Below are positions 50,709 through 61,403 of a DNA stretch of 64,000 nucleotides, in pieces (positions within the stretch are counted from its first letter, which is position 1; the number at the start of each line of letters is the position of its first letter). Origin of the DNA: Tetragonia tetragonoides (taxonomy: Eukaryota > Streptophyta > Magnoliopsida > Caryophyllales > Aizoaceae); the NCBI GenBank assembly GCA_038025085.1, contig CM076146.1:14811001-14875000 (forward strand), in the 5' to 3' direction. The notes under the pieces are model-generated. The model was not told the DNA's origin. It ran no database searches and worked only from the letters and a program-made list of their open reading frames with translations. Position numbers and translations under genes: made by a program.

Positions 50709-53452
50709 ATGGCTCCCATGGATAAGGGAAAACGTCCCACGAGTGAGGAGGAGTATGACCGGAGCCTTTTCCGCACCGGGTTACCTTCTACTAGAGCACC
50801 TCCGACTAGTCACGTAGATGGAGCTCGGATATACCAGTATTCTTTCATGCGGCTGGACTGGCGCCCGGCTGGGGTTTGGAACCGCAGTGTTCTACTACCG
50901 GATAGGCAGAGTCATCTGTCTAACTTGGAGTTGGTATGTTTTCTGATTTTCCCTTTTTTTTCTGTTCAGTATATTTGAACTAAAAACTTGAACTGTTAGT
51001 GCTTCGGCACACGAACAAATTGGGACTTGTACTGGATTGGTGGTTAGCTGCATATAATTTGTGTGGAATTATTTTAGCTGTATTTGTAACATATGGGGTG
51101 TTGAGGAAAATTTGTTTGTTGGCTAGGGTGTTGGTGTTTTGTTGCAGGCTCATGGGGCTACGTCCCATTGGGCTATGATGCTGGAGACCTTTTCAATGGG
51201 GGCTAGGAACTTGGTACTGGGTTCGGGTTTGGACCATTTCCTGACTATTATCGCTGCTTGTCACTCAGGGGATTCTAGGATCATTGCCAGGGGGTTACTG
51301 GAGAGGTGTTGGGATTCCAAGAACACTTTCCATACACCTGTAGGAGAGATGTTCCCCACCCCTTATCAGTTTGCTGTGCTGACGGGGCTATCCTTTGGAG
51401 GGCGTCGTATTCGGTACGACACGAACTATTGGAGACAGAGTGACAGTTTGCTTGAGCTTTACGGGGCCGTGTCTGTCCACTTTGATAAGGATCGGGTTTC
51501 TGGCGCGGTTATGGGCGGCTCTGGAGGAGCATGGGCTTACTGAGGAGCAGAGAGCCCGTATTTTCCTGGCTTGCTTGTTGGGTTCTACCATCTTTGCTCA
51601 AAAGAAGAGTGTATGTCAAGTCAGTTTCTTGACATGTCTGGAGGATTTGTCCAAGGTCCATGAGTACAACCTTGGTGCTTTCGCTTATGCTTCCTTGGTG
51701 AGATGGTGTCGTCGGGCTTGTAGGCCTAAGGTGACGAGTGAGAGGACATTTATCTCGAGCCCATGGAGGATACTAGAGGTAGGCCCATTCGTTTGTTTTT
51801 CTTTGCACGTGCTTGCTTTTATGGAGCTTATTTTCTTGCTTGTATGACACCTGTGGTTCTTTGAGTATTTTTCGGCTTTCGGTCCTCACCGTCCTGGCTT
51901 GAGGATGTTCCCATTAGTTTCATGGTCGATTGGTAGGGGTAACCACTCGTTTACCTCTCTGGAGCATTTTCGGGCCACCTTCGAGAGCCATGCCGCATCT
52001 ATGGTATGTTGTTGTTGACTTGTGCATTTTTCTTGTTGGTCCATTTGGTGTGAATGAACTTTTGAACTGGTAACCTGCAGGTGTCATGGTCTGCTTTTGA
52101 TGGTATCCGTGGGGTTCCTCCCCATATTACCCTGGAGTCCTTTAGAGTGTCTTCTATGCGGGTGGTCTTTGAGGGGCCATTTGGCTTTGTATGGTACTTG
52201 GGGGACCGTTTGACTCGGCTAGTTTATCCCTCCCTGGGTAGTCATCTGGTTCCGGAGGATCCTCCTTTGACCATGTTCTATTTGCGTGGTCTGAGTGTGC
52301 GGGACTTGGGAGTAGTGATCCGTGGTATGGCGGCCATGGAGTTTCTTATGCTAGAGGTTGTCGGCTTGGACCGCACGGCCATGTACCTGGCCTACTGCTT
52401 GGATCGCTTGATGCCAGACCTTACTTCTGAGGTAAGAAACTCTTTTGCATATTTTTAGTTGTATGTGTGATATACTGACTTCTTGTGTCTTGCAGGCGGA
52501 TCGTCTAGCTCCTCAGGGTCCTAGGAGGTCTCATTTTAGAGTTCCTCGGGGTCAACCCCCAAGCGTGACCTTGCCGACCAATGAGGTGAGGTACATTGGG
52601 GAGAGTGGGGGACGTATAGTAGAGGAGTTTCCTCTTCATTTGGCTGACGGAAAGGCTGTAGAGGGCTTGCCCTTGCCTGATGGTTGTACGGGGGTGAGCT
52701 CTTTTTTTCCCTTCTTGTGTTTGTGTTTGCTTTTGAGTGTTGACTCTATCTTGTGGCTCTCTTTTTGTAGTTGAACCGGGACCAGACCTCTCAGATCTTC
52801 AAGCTCATCCAGCTGCTGAAGAAAGGCTATGGTCGAGTAATGGGAAAGGGCAAGAGTTCTCGGTCTCGGACCGTTGATGTAAGTAGACTTTTATCTTTTG
52901 TTTAGCTAAGTGAAGTGCTTAACTTAACATCTAGATCTTGATTGTTTGCAGATGTCCCAGTCCTCGTCTTCGGTGGGGCATCGACATTCTTCTGCTGCGA
53001 GGGCTTCTTCGGCGAGCAGACCAACTGTTGCTCGTTCACCTCCTGGAGCTGTGAGCAGGCCTCCTGTTGATGAGGTGCCTGGACCTTCTGTGCTGTACAT
53101 TCCGGAAATGTTCTCCCCCATGGGTTTCCAGCCTTCTCTTGATAGCAGGCCTATTGTTACCCCCACGGTCAGAGGTTGGGCGAATGCCCCGGGATGGGAT
53201 GTGCCTAATACTGGGCCTTCGCATCAAGATATGGCTATGGATTTCGCCAGTCAGGCCACAGAGAGTTTCTTTGCCGCGGGGTTTCCGACAGGTACCCCTA
53301 TGCGTGCACCAACATATGACGGGCGGGACATGAGGCCCGAAAACAGCAGGCCCATTTATAGCTCCTCTCTTCACTATTCGATTGGGAACTACGGTCAGGG
53401 GCTGTCTGTTGATGATGAGGCTGACAACAACGTTGATGACGACTCTGGCTGA
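50709..53452 (+). pseudogene. Antisense gene 1: plant mobile domain protein, multi-exon
   Basis: Runs opposite to gag-pol. Predicted exons: 50709-50933, 51148-52003, 52081-52431, 52496-52693, 52771-52878, 52952-53452; all introns are GT-AG and all fall in phase 0. A further 5' UTR intron is likely at 50544-50683. Total about 745 codons. Exon 2 has the plant mobile domain (aminotransferase-like/MAIN family): ATSHWAMMLETFSMG, then CWDSKNTFHTPVGEMFPTPYQFAVLTGLSFGG, here given in parts. The tail (52952 on) is Ser/Pro-rich and acidic at the end. Lesions: a net one-base shift in exon 2 at about 51480-51540 and TGA at 51845 (perhaps CGA). A short intron from 51779 cannot be excluded. Role in the element unknown. 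Confidence 0.7.
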
Positions 53453-53824
53453 GCGATGTTGGATCTCCTTGTAGACATTGATCTTGAGATTTCGAACTCC
53501 TATTGTTATGCAGTTTTATGATATATATGATATGATGACTCGATTATGCCCGTCTGATCTCTAAGTATGCAATGCGTTATGCAGTAGGAAAAACCATAAT
53601 TTGGGGAATAAAATAAATAAAAAAAAAAGGTAAAAATTGCAAGAAAAAGCAAAAATTACATATATTATACCCCCTAAAAAAAAGAAATAATAAAAAAGAA
53701 AAAATTGAAAAAGATAAAACTAAGAGAGTCTCGGGCTTTGTAATTCAGCGCGGGTATCAAAACTGGGCTTAAATCGGGTAGACCGGATCAATGGAGCGAG
53801 CTAGAGTGAGAGGAAAATTTGGAC

Positions 53825-53966
53825 CGGGCCAGGGTCAAGGCCGCTAGGGGCGCTGGGCTGGGCCGCTAGCATCGCTGGGCTACAGGCTTGGGCCGCTGAC
53901 GGCTCTGGTTTGGGCTTTTTTGTGGATTTCTGACTTCTTTGGCCCGCGTTTTTGCCTATAAATAGG
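53825..53966 (+). promoter_or_regulatory. Promoter of antisense gene 2 with LTR-like motifs
   Basis: Three variants of the GC palindrome (GGCCGCTAGGGGCGCTGGGC, GGGCCGCTAGCATCGCTGGG, GGGCCGCTGACGGCTCTGG) at about 53840-53910, then GCCTATAAATA at 53954-53964. The LTR on its own coding strand has the same 11 bases at its TATA box and the same palindromes upstream. Promoter function is inferred. Confidence 0.6.
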
Positions 53967-54036
53967 ATTTACGGGATACTTGATGTTGTATCACTTTTCA
54001 GACCTTAGTTGTCCCGAATTTCCCAAATTTTCTATT

Positions 54037-55385
54037 ATGGTGAAATCCTTTGAAAACCTGTTTGATGCCTGGTGCAAAAATCTGAACGTAGAGGATGAAA
54101 CTTGAACTAGCTTCATTCCATGTCTCTACCCTGCTAACCTTAAGACCAACAAAAATATTGTTGCCCCTTCTTCGATCCGCTCTGAATTATTGGGACCCTG
54201 ACCTGCATGTTTTCCGTTTTGGTAACTCTGAATTATGCCCTTTAGTTGAAGAATTTGTTGCGATCACTAATATGCCTGATGTTCTTCCCCCAGCTATGCC
54301 TTATGTGAGAGATGGTTTTAGGGATCAGTACAAGAAATCCTTGGGTTTGTCATCTGTAGAAGCTAAAAGCATGGTTCTTGGTGTCGATGTGGACTTGGTT
54401 CAACTTTGTGAAAATTTTGCTATTTCTTCTGACAAGAACGCAATATTCAAGCGTTGTCGTCGTCATGCTTTTGTACTTTGCCTGTTGAACCGCCTATTGT
54501 TTGCTAATGCAGAATCTCCTAACTTGGGCAGAGCCTCGTTGCTACGAGTGGTTAATCAAATGGTTGAAGGGCATTCTCCTTTGCATCTGTTTGTAGGGGA
54601 AACTATTATTTGGGCTCGACAGGCTGATAATCTCTCCTCGCGAAGCTTTTTCTGGCAGCCCCCTGCCGCTTCAAATTTGGTTATGTGAGCGTCTGAGGCT
54701 AATAGAATCACCAGAAAATATGATAACTCGTGTTCCTCGGGCTTGGTCAAAGAAAACCTATACCGCTGCTAGCTTCTTGATTAGGAAAAGGCTATATTCT
54801 GAAAAGTCCCTTGCTGATTGGGATGTCTTTTTCCATGCGGGACCTGTTATCCGCTGGCATGTGTCTTGGTGGAACTTGACCTCCTTAGCGGCTTGTGACA
54901 ATTTGGTTCCTCATACTACCATACTGGGTTTGTACAGGACTACTTTCTTCTTCCCCTCTAGGGTCATGAGGCAGTATGGGTTGAAGCAGGTTATTCCTCG
55001 TCAGGAAACTACGAGACCAACTATCGTAGCTTTGACCACTGAGTTTGCTATGGATTGGGGAAAGTATTTGCATAGCCGGGACCGTTGGACTGTACCTCGG
55101 GTAATTGCCCCAACTCAAGTTTCTGAGACCTATCTGAACTGGCTTTCATGCGGTGATGGAGAAGCGAGACGAGCCCTTCGTCATGAGGAGTGGGACCAGC
55201 TAAAGCCTAAGTATGACTCCAAAACAGGAAGCAAGAAAAGAAAGGAAGGGCCTCAAATGGGAGGCTATCATGTACTGAAAAGAGGCAAGCCCCCAACTCA
55301 AGGGAGCGATCATAGGTCGTCCTCAAGCCAAGGTCTTTCCAAGAAGAACTCTTCAGCGAAACCTTCTAAAGAGAAGAATTATTAA
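54037..55385 (+). pseudogene. Antisense gene 2: DUF7745-like transposon-associated protein
   Basis: About 445 codons on the strand opposite gag-pol. ATG 54037 lies about 80 bp after the TATA box and opens MVKSFENLFDAW, but this frame stops at 54106; the conserved frame is open from 54095. Features: ALNYWDPDLHVFRFGNSELCPLVEEF, quoted here in part, RRHAFVLCLLNRLLFAN and SPLPLQIWLCERLRLI, the pattern of DUF7745/plant-mobile-type proteins found beside plant transposons. A frameshift near 54650 splits it (the second half is open to 55385). The C-terminus is Lys/Ser-rich. The gene ends tail to tail with integrase. Function unknown; family assignment is from memory of the pattern. Confidence 0.6.
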
Positions 55386-55715
55386 AGTAGTTTTCTAGGA
55401 AAGCAAGTCTAGTTTTGAAAAAAATAATAAGAAGAAGAATTTATTTAGCTTAAACCCTCATAGTTGCATTATTATTTTTTGTAACCTTAGGAAGTTTAAA
55501 TCTTGCAATGTAAGCTTATTCGTTCAGTTTGAATAAAGATTATCCCTTTTTCATGAGTTTGAAAGGAATTTTGGATTGATTTTGGCCGGGCTCCTTAAAA
55601 GGGTTACCTACGTATCCAGTGTGGAATCAGGCTAGCGTAGTTCGTGCGAGTTGTGAACGTCTTTTTTTTTTTTTAAAAAAAATTTGGAATTTTTTTTGTT
55701 TTTTATTTTATTTTT
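55386..55715. other. Spacer between converging antisense gene 2 and integrase
   Basis: AT-rich, with poly(T) and poly(A) runs at 55660-55720. Both flanking genes end here, so it probably supplies 3' ends for both directions. Confidence 0.45.
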
Positions 55716-57066
55716 TTAGACGTAGCACTTCTTTAGTTGATCCATATTGGTGAGTTGACTAAACTCGATGCCATCAATATCCATGAGCCTGACTGCACCT
55801 CCTGATAGAATGTCTTTGATGATGAATGGGCCGGACCAGTTGGGTCGAAATTTGCCTCTGGGGTCGGTAACTGGGGCACGTAATTCTTTCCAAACTAAAT
55901 CCCCTTCCTTTAAACTTCGAGGTCGAACCTTTTTGTTGAATGCTCTTGCCATGCGTTGTTGGTACATGTGGGAATGGTCTAGGGCCCGTAGGCGTCTTTC
56001 ATCCGTGAACATGAGCTCTTCGTAGCGGGCTTGTAACCATTGGGTTTCAGGAATTTCTCCTTCTAAGGCTATGCCCATGGAGGGTAATTGGACTTCTATG
56101 GGTAGATCTGCTTCCATTCCATAGACTAGGGAATAAGGTGTTGCTCCCGTAGAGGATCTTATGGATGTCCTATATCCCCAAAGGGAAAATGGGAGTTTGA
56201 TTGGCCAATCTTTGTAGTTTTCTATCATCTTTTCAATGATAGTCTTGAGGTTTTTGTTGGCGGCTTCTACAGCGCCATTGGTTTGGGGATGGTAAGGGGA
56301 TGATTTGTGGTGCTGGATTTTGTAGTTTTTGAGGAGGGTGGTTGTTTCGGCTTTGAAGTGGGATCCATGGTCACTGATGATTTCGTCGGAACGCCGTATC
56401 GGCAAATGATGTTGTTCCTTATGAATTTGGACACTTGTTTGGAGGTAAGGACGACATAGGATTGGGCTTCGACCCATTTGGTAAAGTAGTCTATGACTAC
56501 TAGGATGTATTCATGTCCTCCCGAGCCCTTTGGGGTGATCTTACCAATGATATCTATTCCCCATGCGGAAAATGGCCAAGGGGATGTGAAGTTGTGGAGC
56601 ATTGAGGGTGGCATATGCTGCAGGTTGGCATATATCTGACACTTCTTGCATTTCTTGACATAGTTGTAGCAATCCCTTTTCATAGAGTCCAGTTGTATCC
56701 CAACAGTGGGACCTTTCTAGAGAGCATTCGACCATTCATGTGTGGCCCGCACACACCATTGTGTACCTCGTCCATAATCTTTGCGGCTTCTTCGGAATTC
56801 ACGCATCTGAGGTTGACCCTGTTGTGGGATTTTTTGTACAAAACCCCCTTGTATTCTAGCTATTGTGCCGCTAAGAGACGGATGGCCCGTTGAGCTCCTA
56901 GTGGTGCATCTTGAGGGTATATTCCTTTGGTGATGTAGTTGAAAACGTCTTGGTACCAAGGATCCTCTTCGATTGGAGCCAAAGTTATTTCTATGTCGAG
57001 GTTGTTGCCAAAGGCTGGCTCGCTCCTTCTTTGTGGAGCGGCATTGTTGAGAGAGTTCAGCCACTC
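55716..57066 (-). pseudogene. Tat integrase, frameshifted
   Basis: Reading leftward: a linker (…GIYPQDAPLGAQRAIRLLA), HHCC zinc region (HNGVCGPHMNG, then CKKCQ near 56650), catalytic core with WGIDIIG (about 56556), ISDHGSHF (about 56363) and NGAVEAANKNLK (about 56262), and C-terminal part (…KVRPRSLKEGDLVWKE…, SGPFIIKDILSGGAVRLMD). All three DDE acidic residues are visible. Lesions: TAG in LAAQ*LEYK, a frameshift near 56700 and another near 56393. Integrase would insert cDNA into the genome. Confidence 0.85.
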
Positions 57067-57440
57067 AAATTCCTGTAAAAGTGAAAATCTGCATTCTTGC
57101 TTTACGAAGTTTACTTACATAGCTTAAATTGATTAGTTAATGATTTGTGTAACTTTGTATTCATTGGATTTATCAATAGCCAAACAAGGAAAGAAATGAG
57201 CAAGAGGATTTTTATTGATTTGCAAAAACAGATAAGCACACATGACTTTAGAGAAGAGGGTCTCTAATTCCCGTCAAAAAGAAACTAGACTTAGAAAGAA
57301 AAGTAAAAGGGGAACACCCCCTGTTCCAGACTCAACCTAAAGATTTAGCTAGGACCCTAACTCGACAACACTTGGGGACTCAGACTCGATTCCTCTAGCT
57401 TCTGCGGGTAAGCAATTAATTCCAGGCTTCCTCTTCTTCC
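57067..57440. other. Tat internal non-coding stretch (RT/RNase H missing)
   Basis: Where RT and RNase H should lie there are only about 370 bp without any conserved motif. No YxDD or RNase H DAS motif is seen in any frame on either strand. Confidence 0.6.
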
Positions 57441-58282
57441 TTTAGAGGCGGTGGAACTTCTCAACTATCTATGATCTTCTGTATATCATCCTTCAGGCGA
57501 ATGCAATCATCCGTGTAGTGGCCAAAGATCTGCTGATAGCGACAGTAGGAGTCTTGGCCTTTGTTCATCTCTGGGAGGTTGTCCGCGGGGATCATGGTTT
57601 AAAGGTCTCCTCTCCATATGAGGGTATTCATGACGTTGCCGATGGGCATATTCAGTTGTGTATACTGTTTTTGGTCGAAGCAGCGCCATCCTTTTATAGT
57701 CCAGGAACTTGGTGACCACATGGTTCCTCGATCAATGAAGGTGGTGATTACCCTTTTTAGCCGCTTGCATTGATTGGTATGATGCCCATTAGCTTCACAA
57801 TACTTGCACCGAAGATAGGGGTTTCCGTCCCTAGGAAGCATGCGAGGGGTAGCCCTCCTTGGATGGGCATATCCATACTTGACCATCTTGCTAAACATTT
57901 CGTCTTGTTGGAAGCAAGCCTCCCCTTTGGCCAGAATAGTGTTACATTCCGTGGGTTTTTCCAACAAGGCGATTTTCCCTTTCATTTGCTGGATCGCGCG
58001 GTGGTGATGTGCCACGTAGATGGACATTCCCTCGATGGTTTCTTTTATTTCTTCGAACTCATCAGGCTCTCCTATTTCTTCAGAAGGATAGGTCTCGAAT
58101 TTCCGAGAACTGTTTGAGTTGTGAGATTTGGTGTCTTCCTCTATGAGGGCTACTCCTTCGGGAGAGAATCCCCAAAGGTCAATATCCTCGCTGTCATGTT
58201 CTATTTTCAAGACAGGAGTCTTGTCAATAGTTGCTTTGATGGGGTTGGCCTCGATTTCCACAATTTCTCCCTCTAACATCAT
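57441..58282 (-). pseudogene. Tat post-protease region with two extra zinc-knuckle motifs
   Basis: After the protease tail (…DTPVLKIEHDSEDIDLWGF-like) the frame continues into CKYCEANGHHTNQC (CX2CX4HX4C, about 57790-57830). After a frameshift near 57600 comes CRYQQIFGHYTDDC (second metal ligand replaced by Gln, about 57515-57560), followed by IRLKDDIQKIID. Both resemble Gag nucleocapsid knuckles and lie where RT is expected. It may be a piece of gag duplicated or acquired by template switching. Confidence 0.55.
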
Positions 58283-58600
58283 CTTGACTTTCTGGTGAAG
58301 GGTAGAGGCTACAGCATTTAAACCATGGAGTCAAGGTCGCCCTAATAACAAGTTAAAAGTGGCCGGAATATCCATCACATAAAACTGGACCATTTCTCTA
58401 TAGCCCCAAAGGTAACATTCATAGTCATGATGCCGAGCACCTTTCTACTGGAGTTGTCATAAGCGCGCAGACCTTGTGCTGAGTGAGCCAAACTCTTGAT
58501 ATCGATGCCCAGTTTTGCGGCGTGGTAAATACAATCAAGTACAAAGCATTATTGTGTGAGGACCGTTCGGGAGGTAGTTCATTGTCGGAGAAGGTAATGG
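58283..58600 (-). pseudogene. Tat aspartic protease remnant
   Basis: Readable motifs: AAKLGIDIKSLAHSAQGLRA, YDNSSRKVLG and IPATFNLLLGRP, with TGA replacing the usual Trp just after (GRP*LH). The catalytic D-[ST/N]-G-S segment expected upstream is not visible; sequence jumps from HNNALYL to the AAKLG block in another frame. Therefore inactive. Confidence 0.65.
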
Positions 58601-60140
58601 TTGGTTGAGTTTTATCTCCTACCAAGAAACTGACCAATTCGTCAGGCCTCATATCCGATGATACCGAAACTTTTGACAAGGCTTCCAAAATGGCCTGGCG
58701 ATGTTCGTAGGACGAGGCTAAAAGCTGCCAAATGGAAATATCGGCTTTGATTCTCTTAAGTTGTCCTGTGATGGGAGACTCTTTGTCTTTTGCGGGAACT
58801 TCTTCCACTTCTTCTCCAGCTGGAGGTTGGATCCTGTCATTGTAGATGTTTGGTGGCCTACAATGACGACCGGAACGTGTCAAATGGGCCACATCTATGG
58901 GTGATCTGGTTTGGACCTCCCATACATCTTCCTCGTCTCTATCCCATATTCCAGCAATCTCGAGTCCCAAGGCATCTTCAACACTAATATGTAGGATTGC
59001 ACCTAAAGGGTTCTTTGAGTTGCTGGGTGCTTGACCAGGTTTTGGTAAGGGTATAGTACCGTTCTCAATTCTATCTTGGATAGCATGTTTAAGAGCCCAA
59101 CACTTGTCGGTGTCGTGCCCTTTTCCTTGATGGTACTTGCAGTATTCCCCCTCTTTCCATTTGCGACTCTTAACAGATGAATCTGGTGTAGGTCTGATGG
59201 GCTGCAGCAGATCATTTTTTATCATTCTTTGAAGAGCGTGTGACAGAGTCATTCCAAGAGGGGTGAATTCTCTTGGTGGCTTTCTTTCAGCAAAGGTATT
59301 CACAGCAGCTACCTCATTAACCTGAGCACCAGAGGAGGCCCCAGCAGTTGTCCTCTTGTCTCTCCCATAAGTGAAGGGCTTAGGGGTGACTTGGTCCTTG
59401 TTCTTGTTGAGATCATCTTCAATGAGGATGCCAACGTCATAGAGACGCTGGTATGAATCGATGGCCTGATATTGAAGTTGACTTTTATAGGCTGGTTCTA
59501 GGTTCTTAATGAAATGTCTGATTTGTTCAGTTTCAGAGGGCCTTTCCACCATTTCTGCTATCTTGGATTTCCATCGACGGAGAAATTTAGTGAATCCCTC
59601 ATTCCTCTCTTGAGTGGAAATTTCAAGCTCCCTCAAAGTGATGGAGAGAGTAGCGTTGTCCTTGTATCGAGCCAGGAAGACCGTGGTAAAATCGGACCAA
59701 GTTGGGTAGCTTTCTAGATCTAGGGAGTAGAACCATCGTCGAGCATGTGTATCAAGGGTCTGGGGACACAGTTAGGCATAGAGTTTCTTATTGATTCCCC
59801 TTAGAGCCATAGCGGTAGTGAAGGATTTCAGGTGGTCCTGTGGGTTGTCGACTCCCGTGAAGGTGGGTACTTCAGGCATTGAAAACTTGGCCGGAAGCTT
59901 ACCCTTGATCTTAGTGTCAAACTTTCCTACATTGGCACTATAGTTGGGGATCAGGCCGCTACTTTTGAGCACATAGGTGATCTTAGCCAGCATGACATCT
60001 AACTCTTCTTCCTCAGAGTCGGAATCGGAAGGGATCCTTGACTCTTCTTCTCCTTTCCTCTCTATATCTTCAACCTTGAGTCGTACCCTTTCTAGCTCGC
60101 TCATGAGCTCATCTAGTCTCTCATCAGTAGTCTTTGGCAT
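58601..60140 (-). pseudogene. gag: Tat Gag, two frames
   Basis: ATG at 60138-60140 (MPKTTDERLDELMSELERV…, coiled-coil-like and acidic). Conserved Gag segment MPEVPTFTGVDNPQDHLKSF at about 59890. A stop at about 59772 interrupts (LYA*LCPQTLD), after which ARRWFYSLDLESYPTW and LRELEISTQERNEGF continue. Knuckle CKYHQGKGHDTDKC (CX2HX4HX4C) at about 59105-59150. The frame 58425-59636 also covers the linker to protease. The leader of about 1.2 kb lies between gag and PBS. Confidence 0.75.
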
Positions 60141-61384
60141 TGCGAGGTCGGGAGGGGTGATAGGTGTGGAAAAAAAGGTATGTGGTGATGGTGAATTTAT
60201 TGATAGCGAGGCTGTTTGTGGTGGAGGTAAACGAGAACCTGGTGGTGTCGACTGCTGCAGACGAACCAGCCTTGTCGAAGGTCGAGCCCAACTTTTCTCA
60301 AGGTTTCCTTTCTTCTTCGGACCCCCTATCCTGAATAGGAAGCATGGAGCGCTTAGTAACATGAAAAAGACTATGAGACTCTCATCTAAGAAAAAGTTGA
60401 CCCACACATAGAAAAACACATTGTCCTAAAAAAGAAGGTTCTTAAGCCTAAATGCCCGAATATTTCCCTAATATCCAAGGAAAACAAAGTCAATGAACGG
60501 AAAAAAAAGAAAAAAAAAAAAAGAAAAGAAAAAGATGGACTATCCTATTTTTTTATTTTTCTAGACTCAAAGAAAATGAAAAATGGGATAAAATAAAAAG
60601 AATTTCGGTCTTTTAATATTTTTTTCGATATTTTTTTGTTTTGATTTTCGGTGGCTTTTTTTCGATTTTTTTTTTTTTTTTTTCCCGAATCTGAATTACA
60701 TCAAAAGAAAAAAAAAAATAAATAAAGAAATGGAAAAAAAAGGGAGAGGGGAAACTGAAAGACTGACTTCTTTTTTTTTTACTTAAAAAAAAAAATCCTA
60801 GAAGTTTGTTCAATGACTTTTTAGAATATATCATCAGGAAAATGATGGGTGTTCATTGAATTGGAATTCTCGCACCATCTTGGGGCATTCGGAACTAGCT
60901 AAAATTAAAAGAAAAAAGCTCCTAACACGTAATTACATGTTGGCACATAATCACGATATTCATGTATTCATGCAAGCACAGTTTACAGGCAAACATGTGA
61001 TCAGACGGGCATTACAACGACACATGCACAACAAGCAAGCGAATGCACGAATGTGGGATAGTGGTTTTTGGCTCCTGTGAGGTTACCACGACAAATTACA
61101 AATTTCGTTCGGCGGATGGTCGACACATCGATTGTAATTCTTTTCATCAACAAGGATTGATGAGTCATGGGTGAGGAAGCGTGGATTTGCACGATAGGAC
61201 AACTGTATATTCCTTTAGATATACGCGTTGTCTACGAGTTGCGACACAAACTTCCTCGAGGGTCGATAAGGGTCAAAAGGTTGTGCAAAAGCACATGCAA
61301 ATGATGCAAATGATGCAACAATATGGAACATGTTATTAAACAATTAAGCAAACTAGACTTTCGAGTCTCACCCTCTTAAATAAA
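60141..61384 (-). other. Tat 5' leader
   Basis: AT-rich with long A and T homopolymers (60500-60800). No conserved coding motif recognised. Confidence 0.5.
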
Positions 61385-61402
61385 TCCCCAGTTGGGTCGC
61401 CA
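61385..61402 (-). other. Tat primer binding site
   Basis: Element strand TGGCGACCCAACTGGGGA, one base from the 5' LTR. Close to the TGGCGACTCCNCTGGGGA form typical of Tat/Ogre elements (as I recall, tRNA-Arg). Confidence 0.75.
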
Positions 61403-61403
61403 C

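Noticed and set aside
51779..51863. Possible extra intron in antisense gene 1
   Set aside because: A GTAGGC donor and several AG acceptors exist, but the frame is open through most of the interval and the best downstream motif (HLWFFEYF) begins before the only AG giving a normal intron length. Left undecided.
57066..57113. Possible sense intron before Tat integrase (GTAAGT and TTTTACAG on the minus strand)
   Set aside because: The interval would be only about 50 nt, shorter than usual plant introns, and upstream coding is missing, so frame cannot be tested.
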